DNA of 6,285 nucleotides from JANPPS01 sp031428635 (lineage in GTDB: Bacteria > Pseudomonadota > Alphaproteobacteria > Acetobacterales > Acetobacteraceae). This document shows, one piece after another, positions 1-5,379 of this stretch. A program made the translations under genes and the position numbers. Location of the stretch: NCBI GenBank assembly GCA_031428635.1, contig JANPPS010000227.1, positions 1 through 6,285 on the forward strand, read 5' to 3'. Numbering within the stretch: position 1 is the first letter of the stretch; every line of letters begins with the position of its first letter. Under the pieces are notes generated by a model, which saw only the letters and a list, made by a program, of their open reading frames with translations, had not been told where the DNA came from and made no database searches.

Positions 1-45
1 AAACTCTAATGCAGCGATGCCGCGGCGCTCTCGAAGCAGTCTCAT
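1..45 (-). CDS. TadE-like pseudopilin, 5' fragment (cut by window edge)
   Basis: Only the first 15 codons lie in the window: MRLLRERRGIAALEF. They show the hallmark start of TadE/TadF-family pseudopilins: a basic stretch, then RRG, then a hydrophobic run with Glu at +5 after the Gly (G9, E14). In the Tad systems studied, the prepilin peptidase TadV cuts after this Gly, and the mature protein is an inner-membrane pseudopilin needed for Flp pilus assembly. The ATG (45..43) overlaps the TGA of the preceding pseudopilin gene as ATGA, so the two are very likely co-transcribed and translationally coupled. Seen: the motif and the overlap. Inferred: family membership from a very short fragment. It could be TadE, TadF or TadG; the N-terminus alone cannot say which. 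Confidence 0.72.
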   Translation of the reverse strand, partial: MRLLRERRGIAALEF

Positions 46-578
46 TTATACGGCTCAGCACGGGTCGCGCCAATACCGTACAAGCATCGGCCACTCGTGC
101 CAAAGGTCAGCACGCCTGAGGCGAAGGGGATCGTGAACGGCGATTGCCAACAGACTTGGATAAGTTTGTTCGTGTTCGGCCCATAGGCGGTGCCTGAGCT
201 AAAAAAAGTATTGGGAAGTGTACCGCCAGCCGAAACCGCAGATGGAGTGAGGGCAGTAAAACCACTTGCAATAGATGTTGCCTGAACAGCGTAGGTGATG
301 TTGCTATTACAGGTCGTCAGACTAGCAACCGGCGCCAGTTGCGTACATAACGCACTTACAAATAAGGCAGAACTACTTGCCGCCGACGCGTTAATCTGTA
401 CCTGACGCGTAACGTCGCGAACGGCGTTATCAAGGACTTGCTGATACAGCCCGAAAATACCGAGCGCCAGTATCACAAACATGAAGGTCAGCACCGGCAC
501 GGCAATCAAACCGAATTCGAGCGCGGTGGCACCGCGCCGGCCTAGTCCGTGCCGCGCTTGCTTGCCCACTGAACGCAC
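42..578 (-). CDS. TadE-family pseudopilin (Tad/Flp pilus assembly)
   Basis: A 178-residue protein with the TadE layout: a short basic N-terminus, the processing motif RRG|ATALEF at residues 14-22 (G16, with Glu21 at +5), one hydrophobic helix over about residues 20-45, then a Ser/Thr/Ala-rich extracytoplasmic domain. Proteins of this family are cleaved by a TadV-type prepilin peptidase and stay in the inner membrane as minor pseudopilins of the Tad secretion/pilus machine. Four cysteines (78, 90, 143, 165) all lie in the outer domain and could form disulfides; this is inference. The start is GTG at 578 with AAGGGG six bases upstream; an in-frame TGA (611..609) limits extension. The stop overlaps the ATG of a second TadE-like gene. 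Its GC content (about 52% in counted lines) is well below that of the genes to the right. Which member (TadE, TadF or TadG-like) remains uncertain. Confidence 0.85.
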   Translation of the reverse strand: MRSVGKQARHGLGRRGATALEFGLIAVPVLTFMFVILALGIFGLYQQVLDNAVRDVTRQVQINASAASSSALFVSALCTQLAPVASLTTCNSNITYAVQATSIASGFTALTPSAVSAGGTLPNTFFSSGTAYGPNTNKLIQVCWQSPFTIPFASGVLTFGTSGRCLYGIGATRAEPYK

Positions 579-584
579 ATGCGC

Positions 585-590
585 CCCCTT
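585..590 (-). promoter_or_regulatory. Ribosome binding site deciding the GTG start of the TadE-like gene
   Basis: On the minus strand AAGGGG lies six bases before GTG (578). The out-of-frame ATG at 580..578 would give an unrelated frame. The GTG frame gives the pseudopilin N-terminus, so the binding site and the protein evidence agree. Confidence 0.6.
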
Positions 591-602
591 ACTCAGAGCA
601 CC

Positions 603-611
603 TTTATATCA
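603..611 (-). promoter_or_regulatory. Candidate extended -10 promoter for the TadE-like genes
   Basis: The minus strand reads TGATATAAA, matching the extended -10 pattern TGnTATAAT at all but the last base. It would start transcription near position 597, about 19 bases before the GTG and just upstream of the AAGGGG ribosome site. No convincing -35 box sits 16-18 bases further upstream. The surroundings are the most AT-rich part of the window, so a chance match is possible. Confidence 0.3.
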
Positions 612-675
612 ATGAGAGGCACAACGCGCACGCCTGATATAATCTCAGAATGAACGGTTTTGTTAGCGCATAGCA

Positions 676-702
676 GCCAAGGACGGCACCGCCGTCCCTG
701 GC
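676..702 (-). terminator. Strong hairpin just after fusA, candidate terminator without U-tract
   Basis: Bases 676-687 and 691-702 form a 12-pair stem around a 3-base loop, starting 7 bases past the fusA stop codon. The core is GGACGGC / GCCGTCC. One pair (680 with 698) is a G-U wobble in RNA made from the minus strand but an A-C mismatch in RNA made from the plus strand, which favours a role in the fusA transcript. No U-run follows; the next minus-strand bases are TGCTATGCGC. It may therefore be a weak or Rho-assisted terminator, or a 3' stabilising hairpin. Confidence 0.45.
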
Positions 703-709
703 CGTTAGA

Positions 710-2800
710 TCAGGCGCTCTTAGCCATAATCTCGTCCGCAATATTCCGCGGTACCGGGTCATAATGATGGAACTGCATCGTGAAGCTCGCCCGCCCCTTC
801 GTCATGCCCCGCAACTGGTTGATGTAGCCGAACATCTCCTTCAACGGCACATGGCCCCGGACGATGACGGTGCTGCCGCTGCTTTCCTGGCTTTGGATCG
901 TGCCGCGGCGCCGGTTCAGGTCGCCGACCACATCGCCCACATGGTCCTGGGGCGTCGTCACCTCGACCTCCATGATCGGCTCCAAAATGATCGGCGCAGC
1001 CCGCTTCATTCCCTCACGGAAGCACGCCTTGGCCGCGATCTCGAACGCCAGCGCCGAGCTATCCACGTCGTGGTACTTTCCGTCTACCAGGCTGTACTTG
1101 AAGTCCACCGTCGGGAACCCGGCCAGCACGCCCGTATCGGCCTGGTTGCGAATGCCCTTTTCGACGGCCGGGATATACTCTTTCGGCACTGTCCCGCCCA
1201 CGACCTTATTTTCGAACAGCACGCCAGCGTTACGCTCCTGCGGCTCAAACAGGATCTTCACCTCAGCATACTGGCCGCTTCCGCCGGTCTGCTTCTTGTG
1301 GGTGTAGGTCTCGGTATGCGACTTGCTGATCGTCTCACGATACGCAACCTGCGGCGCGCCGATATTGGCTTCTACGCCGTACTCACGACGTAGCCGGTCG
1401 ATGATAATTTCCAGATGCAACTCACCCATGCCCGACAGGATGGTCTGACCGCTTTCTTGATCGGTCTTCAACCGCAAAGACGGGTCCTCCCCCGCCAGCT
1501 TCTGCAAGCCGAGAGTCATCTTCTCGACGCCATCCTTGGTCTTCGGCTCGACTGAAATATCGATCACCGGGATCGGGAACGACATCCGCTCCAGGATCAC
1601 GGGATCATCAGCCGACGCCAGGGTGTCGCCGGTCCCTGTGTCCTTCAGGCCCACGAACGCGGCGATATCGCCAGCGTGCACTTCCTTGATCTCGGCTCGC
1701 TTATCGGCGTGCATCTGGAACATGCGTCCGATGCGCTCCTTGTGGTCCTTGGTCGTGTTCATCACCGTGTCGCCGCTCTTGAGCGTACCGGCATACACGC
1801 GCACGAACGTCAGAGTACCGTACTTGTTATTGATGATCTTGAACGCCAGTCCGGCGAACGGCGCCGACGAATTGGCGGGGATCACACGCATGACTTTGTC
1901 CGGCGCGTCGTCTTCCTCGGCCGCGACCTTGATGCCTGGCACGTCGATCGGGCTCGGCAAGTAATCCAGCACGCCGTCCAGTAGCGGCTGCACACCCTTG
2001 TTCTTGAACGCCGTGCCGCACAGCACCGGGCGGAATGCGCCGCTGATGGTGCCCAACTTGATGCAGCGCTTCAGTGTCTCTACCGAAACGTCACCCTTGT
2101 CGAAGTACTCTTCCATCGCGACCGTATCGACGCTTAGCGCCGTGTCCAGCAACAGGACACGCGCCTCGGCAGCCTTCTCGGCCATATCGGCCGGGATTTC
2201 CTCGTCATGGAACTTCGCACCCAGCTCGCCGCCTTCCCAGACGATGGCCTTCATCTCCACCAGGTCCACGACGCCGATGAACTGGTCCTCGATACCGATC
2301 GGCAACTGCAGCGGCAGCGCAATGATGTCGAGCTTTTCCTTCAGCGTGTCGAACGCGCGGTAGAAGTCCGCACCCGTACGGTCCAGCTTGTTGATAAAGA
2401 TGATGCGCGGCACGTTGTACCGGTCGGCCAGACGCCAATTGGTCTCGCTCTGCGGCTGAACGCCGGCCACGCCCTCGATGATAAACACGGCACCATCGAG
2501 CACGCGTAGCGACCGGTTCACCTCGATGTTGAAATCGATGTGGCCCGGCGTGTCGATAATGTTGATCCGGTGGTCTTTCCACTCGCAGGTGACAGCGGCC
2601 GAGGTGATCGTGATGCCACGCTCGCGCTCCTGCTCCATGTAGTCGGTCGTGGTGTTGCCATCGTGCACCTCACCGATGCGGTGGCTTACGCCCGTGTAAT
2701 AAAGGATCCGCTCGGTCGTTGTCGTCTTACCCGCGTCGATATGCGCGGTGATGCCGATATTCCGGAGGCGGGCGAGCGGGTTGGGGACGGTGTCGGACAC
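710..2800 (-). CDS. fusA: Elongation factor G (ribosomal translocase GTPase)
   Basis: A 696-residue EF-G of normal full length. EF-G is the cytoplasmic GTPase that moves tRNA and mRNA through the ribosome and works with RRF in recycling. Numbered from the GTG start, the GTPase motifs are all intact: P-loop AHIDAGKTT at 19-27, switch I RGIT at 61-64, DTPGH at 83-87 with catalytic His87, NKLD at 137-140, and GTAF near 262. Domain II follows at about 310-400, domain III near 410-485, domain IV with the QTGGSGQYA loop near 504-512 and the tip motif YHDVDSS at 576-582, then domain V to the end (MQFHHY near 675). The frame is open back to an ATG at 2890, but that adds 30 residues unlike EF-G; GTG at 2800 has GGAG seven bases upstream. 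No rpsL, rpsG or tuf is nearby, so a second EF-G copy is possible. Confidence 0.96.
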   Translation of the reverse strand: MSDTVPNPLARLRNIGITAHIDAGKTTTTERILYYTGVSHRIGEVHDGNTTTDYMEQERERGITITSAAVTCEWKDHRINIIDTPGHIDFNIEVNRSLRVLDGAVFIIEGVAGVQPQSETNWRLADRYNVPRIIFINKLDRTGADFYRAFDTLKEKLDIIALPLQLPIGIEDQFIGVVDLVEMKAIVWEGGELGAKFHDEEIPADMAEKAAEARVLLLDTALSVDTVAMEEYFDKGDVSVETLKRCIKLGTISGAFRPVLCGTAFKNKGVQPLLDGVLDYLPSPIDVPGIKVAAEEDDAPDKVMRVIPANSSAPFAGLAFKIINNKYGTLTFVRVYAGTLKSGDTVMNTTKDHKERIGRMFQMHADKRAEIKEVHAGDIAAFVGLKDTGTGDTLASADDPVILERMSFPIPVIDISVEPKTKDGVEKMTLGLQKLAGEDPSLRLKTDQESGQTILSGMGELHLEIIIDRLRREYGVEANIGAPQVAYRETISKSHTETYTHKKQTGGSGQYAEVKILFEPQERNAGVLFENKVVGGTVPKEYIPAVEKGIRNQADTGVLAGFPTVDFKYSLVDGKYHDVDSSALAFEIAAKACFREGMKRAAPIILEPIMEVEVTTPQDHVGDVVGDLNRRRGTIQSQESSGSTVIVRGHVPLKEMFGYINQLRGMTKGRASFTMQFHHYDPVPRNIADEIMAKSA

Positions 2801-2936
2801 GGGCGATCTCCAGGGATGGAAGCGACCGGGCCGAAACCCAAGCCGAACACCCGCCGACAGGGGCGGGTAATGGGGCCGTATGTGCGGCACCGTGGCCGTT
2901 TTTGCAAGCGATGCGTGCCCCCGACTTAACCCCGGC
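2801..2936 (-). promoter_or_regulatory. fusA 5' leader region with inverted repeat
   Basis: These 136 bases separate the stop of the MBL-fold gene from fusA. Bases 2849-2855 (ACCCGCC) and 2862-2868 (GGCGGGT) form a perfect 7-pair stem with a 6-base loop, about 38 bases upstream of the fusA ribosome site. A TTGCAA at 2902-2907 could serve as a -35 box, but I find no good -10 at the right distance. I see no clear terminator for the upstream gene. fusA could have its own promoter here or be read through from the RidA-SGNH-MBL cluster; the sequence does not decide. Confidence 0.3.
2808..2811 (-). promoter_or_regulatory. Ribosome binding site deciding the fusA GTG start
   Basis: On the minus strand GGAG is followed by seven bases and then GTG (2800). 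The encoded protein then begins a few residues before the conserved RNIGITAHIDAGKTT stretch, as expected for EF-G. This argues against the longer reading from ATG at 2890. Confidence 0.75.
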
Positions 2937-3716
2937 CTAGCCCGCGACCCAACCTTCCGGCTCGGCTCGGGCGCGGCCCTCGGCGCCCAGCTTCAGCAGA
3001 TGGGCCAGCACCGTTCGCTCCGCCGCCGGCCACAGCGTCGGGCTCACGCCAGCGTACAGGGCTTCAGTCAGTGCGGTTGGCGACACCGGGACCAAGCCAA
3101 GCCGCGCGGCGATCGTCGCCTCCCGCGAGCGACGATGCAACAACATGGCGCGGGTGAACCGTTGTGGCTCGGCGATCGCGGGGCCGTGGCCCGGCAGGAA
3201 CACGTGGTCGTCGCGCGCGATCAACCGCTCCAGGCCACGCATATACGCCGCCATATCGCCGTCGGGTGGGCTGATGACGCTTGTAGACCAGCCCATGACG
3301 TGATCGGCGCTGAACACGACGCCGTCGCGGGCGAAACACACATGATCCGCCGCGTGGCCGGGCGTATGCAACGCGGTCCATCCCGCCACAATGTCACCGT
3401 CTGCCACGCTATCGAACCGATGCAGGGCCGCGCCAGTCCGTTGCAACAACGGCTCCAACAGGCCCTTGTGGTCGCTATGCCCATGGCTCAGCAATACGTG
3501 GCGGATGGGCCCCAGCGCGATTAACGCCGCTAGATGCGCCTCGTCGCCGGCAGGCCCCGGGTCCAGCACGGTCAGGCCGTCGGGGCCATCGATGATATAG
3601 GTGTTCGTGCCCCAGTACGTCATGCGGCCCCGGTTGTTCGCGACCATGCGGCGTATCCCGGGCGCCACGGCCACGGCCACGGCGCGGGCCGGCTCGGGCT
3701 CGGTCAACGGCTCCAT
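2937..3716 (-). CDS. Metallo-beta-lactamase-fold hydrolase (LACTB2/glyoxalase II-like)
   Basis: A 259-residue MBL-fold hydrolase with the full set of metal ligands: the HxHxDH motif H78-G-H80-S-D82-H83, then H121 (TPGHAADH), D138 (SADHVMGW) and H177 (PGHGPAI). The GTNTY motif at 36-40 and LDPGP at 51-55 are typical of the glyoxalase II/LACTB2-like branch, not of true beta-lactamases. A C-terminal helical region (about 185-245) resembles the winged-helix tail of LACTB2-like proteins. It should be a cytoplasmic two-metal hydrolase, since no signal peptide is visible; its substrate (thioester, phosphodiester or other) cannot be read from the sequence. The ATG at 3716 is 10 bases after the stop of the SGNH gene, with only a weak GGCGGG upstream, so translation probably depends on the upstream gene. 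It is apparently the last gene of the RidA-SGNH-MBL cluster. Confidence 0.9.
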   Translation of the reverse strand: MEPLTEPEPARAVAVAVAPGIRRMVANNRGRMTYWGTNTYIIDGPDGLTVLDPGPAGDEAHLAALIALGPIRHVLLSHGHSDHKGLLEPLLQRTGAALHRFDSVADGDIVAGWTALHTPGHAADHVCFARDGVVFSADHVMGWSTSVISPPDGDMAAYMRGLERLIARDDHVFLPGHGPAIAEPQRFTRAMLLHRRSREATIAARLGLVPVSPTALTEALYAGVSPTLWPAAERTVLAHLLKLGAEGRARAEPEGWVAG

Positions 3717-3726
3717 CGCCCGCCGG

Positions 3727-4863
3727 TCATGTGGGCGGCGCCTGGGGTACGGCGACTACAGGCGCGGCAGGCCTGGCCGGGGGTACGGCACGCCGGACCG
3801 GTGCCAGGACCAGCAACCGCAGGTCAACCGCCTGCCCCATCGCAAGCTGCCCGGCAAATGACGTGGGGTTTGCTGCATCAGCCCGATCGAACGGAATGAT
3901 CCCATCGGCCTGCAGCGTCCGGATCTGCGTATTAAGTGGCCACCGCCCCGGCGCGTCCGCGCCTGGCAGCGTACCGATCAGTAGCCGGGCCCGAGGCAGT
4001 TTCTCACGCAGGCGCTTCAAAATGGCCTCCATCTCCTCCCGCACCGTGTCGACCGCGGCCGTCTTCGCCAACTCATCGGCGCCGTGCAGCCAGATCACGT
4101 GCGTCACACCCGACAGACTGAGCAGGTCGCGATCCAGCCGGTTGGCCGGGTTCGGGTTTGGGTTCAAGCCGTCGTTCAAAACCACGCCGGTCCACCCCGT
4201 CGCCCGCAGCCGCCGCTCCATCACGTCCGGCCATCGGTCGCGTGCGTTGGGGACCGCTGCCGTCCCCGCCGTAAGGCTGTCGCCGAGGCACACGACAACC
4301 GCGATATCGGTCGACACCTGAATATCCATCGCGTCCAACACGGGTGCCGCGCCAGTGGCCACGGCAAACGCGCCCTCATCTTCCAGCTCACCCAGGGCGC
4401 CTGCCCCGGGCGTTGTCATGTAGCTGGTGTTAAACGTCTGCGCGGCCCCGGTCGTGACGCTGTCCATCCAATGCAGACTTACGGCAAGCACCGGACCCGC
4501 GGGCGGCAATGTCACCGGGTCGGACCAGGCCTGGCCACCAGGCGGCAGCGTCAGGAGTTTCTTGCCCGCGAACGTCACGGGCCGGTTAGTGCCGGGCATC
4601 AGGGCCGCACCACCCATCTGCAGCCCGGCGAATACGCCATCGATCACGAGCGGCGTCGTGCCGAACGAGTTGCTGAACCGCAGCCGGGCGCGCGTGCCCC
4701 AAACGCTCGGACGCACGATCAGCCGCGCCGTTTGGTCCCGTCCCAATTCGGCCACCGCGGCGCTGGAAATCGCCTGGCCGGGTGCGATCCAGGTCGTGAC
4801 CCATCGCTGGGCGGATGCCGGGCTGGCCAGCAACAAGGCGGCCAGGACCAGCCAAGCCCGCAT
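3727..4863 (-). CDS. Exported SGNH/GDSL-type hydrolase with altered active-site blocks
   Basis: A 378-residue protein. Residues 1-19 form a clear Sec signal peptide: hydrophobic run, then SPASAQ with likely cleavage after ASA. Residues 20-180 are a beta-rich N-terminal domain (WVTTWIAPGQ, RLRFSNSFGTTPL, MPGTNRPVTF) typical of one branch of secreted GDSL esterases. The SGNH domain begins at block I, CLGDSLTAG (192-200, nucleophile Ser196). Block II Gly232 is kept, but block III, usually GxND, reads G261-A-D-E. Block V, usually DxxHP, reads D329-A-A-N332-P, so the catalytic His position is Asn. I re-translated this stretch from the DNA and the Asn stands. A Pro/Ala-rich tail (355-378) ends the protein. 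The ATG overlaps the RidA stop as TGATG, and no ribosome site is evident, so coupling is likely. Known family members are esterases or carbohydrate deacetylases; activity here is doubtful. Confidence 0.85.
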   Translation of the reverse strand: MRAWLVLAALLLASPASAQRWVTTWIAPGQAISSAAVAELGRDQTARLIVRPSVWGTRARLRFSNSFGTTPLVIDGVFAGLQMGGAALMPGTNRPVTFAGKKLLTLPPGGQAWSDPVTLPPAGPVLAVSLHWMDSVTTGAAQTFNTSYMTTPGAGALGELEDEGAFAVATGAAPVLDAMDIQVSTDIAVVVCLGDSLTAGTAAVPNARDRWPDVMERRLRATGWTGVVLNDGLNPNPNPANRLDRDLLSLSGVTHVIWLHGADELAKTAAVDTVREEMEAILKRLREKLPRARLLIGTLPGADAPGRWPLNTQIRTLQADGIIPFDRADAANPTSFAGQLAMGQAVDLRLLVLAPVRRAVPPARPAAPVVAVPQAPPT

Positions 4864-5258
4864 CAGGCAAATCCCGTCATCTCGGACTGGAATGGCGGGG
4901 ACAGCAGCGGCATCGCGGCCACACCGGTGATCTCCACCCGCCAACCGGGGTTCGCCAGGCCAGCGATAACCGTCATGCGCGCCGGCAGGTTCCCGGGCAC
5001 AACCCATGCGTCGTAGGCCCGGTTCATGGCCGCAAAGTCCGCCACGTCCACCAGCACGATCTGCACCGACAGCAGGTGCTGCTTGTCCGTCCCAGCTTCC
5101 GCCAGCAGCGTATCGATCTGCGCCAGCACGTTGGCCGTCTGCGCCTCCGCATCGGCGGTCGTATCTTCGGGTACCTGACCGGCGAGGTACACGGTACCCG
5201 CATGCACGACGGCGCCGCTCAGCCGGCCCTCGGGCGCCAGGCGTCGGATATGCATCAT
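4863..5258 (-). CDS. RidA (YjgF/YER057c/UK114) family protein
   Basis: A 131-residue Rid-family protein. Canonical RidA hydrolyses reactive enamines and imines such as 2-aminoacrylate, protecting PLP enzymes; members act as cytoplasmic trimers. Visible family landmarks are VYLAGQVPEDT (23-33), TANVLAQIDTLLAEAGTD (41-58), DFAAMNRAYDAW with Asn79, and PARMTV with Arg94. This Arg, with Glu109 15 residues later, matches the Arg105/Glu120 pair that binds the substrate in E. coli RidA, so deaminase-type chemistry is plausible. The SG of the usual TSGQ stretch is AG here (residues 26-27). About 15 residues follow the normal family end. Translation can begin at either of two adjacent ATGs (5258 or 5255); AGGAG lies six bases before the first. 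It is the first gene of the cluster and its stop overlaps the SGNH start. Its partners suggest a dedicated catabolic or detoxifying role, which is inference. Confidence 0.9.
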   Translation of the reverse strand: MMHIRRLAPEGRLSGAVVHAGTVYLAGQVPEDTTADAEAQTANVLAQIDTLLAEAGTDKQHLLSVQIVLVDVADFAAMNRAYDAWVVPGNLPARMTVIAGLANPGWRVEITGVAAMPLLSPPFQSEMTGFA

Positions 5259-5379
5259 GGGGGTCTCCTGTTAGAGCGTTGCCGAAACGCCAGCCTTTTC
5301 GATAGCGGGCATGCGCCCGCCCCGCAACCGGCAATCGACGCTTGCGCCGACCGGCGCGGTTGGGCCACCGTCCGCCGCA
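5259..5379. promoter_or_regulatory. Divergent intergenic region with candidate promoter for the RidA operon
   Basis: The gap separates the minus-strand RidA gene from the plus-strand GNAT-Nudix gene. On the minus strand TTGCGG (5327..5322), a 17-base spacer and TATCGA (5304..5299) resemble a sigma-70-type promoter. It would start near 5292, leaving a leader of about 33 bases with AGGAG at 5269..5265. On the plus strand only a weak TTGCCG at 5279-5284 is seen, with no good -10. These are matches by eye, each short. Confidence 0.3.
5305..5320. repeat. Perfect inverted repeat in the candidate promoter spacer
   Basis: GCGGGC (5305-5310) and GCCCGC (5315-5320) are perfect 6-base arms around the 4-base centre ATGC. 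The repeat fills most of the spacer between the candidate -35 and -10 boxes for the RidA operon, where a repressor could act. In GC-rich DNA a 6-base GC palindrome can arise by chance. Confidence 0.4.

Noticed and set aside
638..643. Perfect TATAAT on the plus strand
   Set aside because: No matching -35 box and no plus-strand gene downstream, as fusA is on the minus strand; likely chance in an AT-rich patch.
764..1393. Plus-strand open frame (209 residues) opposite the 3' part of fusA
   Set aside because: It mirrors conserved EF-G codons and shows no family features.
2801..2890. N-terminal extension of EF-G to ATG 2890 (726 residues)
   Set aside because: The extra 30 residues have no EF-G character. 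GTG 2800 has a well-placed GGAG and gives the normal family length.
2885..2903. Possible plus-strand terminator (CGGCACCGTGGCCG followed by five T)
   Set aside because: The stem is only about four good pairs and no plus-strand gene ends before it.
2880..3524. Plus-strand open frame (214 residues) opposite the MBL-fold gene
   Set aside because: No recognisable motif or ribosome site; the metal-binding motifs on the minus strand explain the region.
2937..3716. Antibiotic-resistance beta-lactamase
   Set aside because: The MBL fold is certain, but the protein lacks a signal peptide and carries GTNTY and a LACTB2-like tail, pointing to a housekeeping hydrolase.
4084..5016. Long open frame on the plus strand (310 residues) opposite the SGNH and RidA genes
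   Set aside because: His/Arg/Gln-rich translation with no domain, opposite two well-supported genes; typical of the antisense of GC-rich codons.
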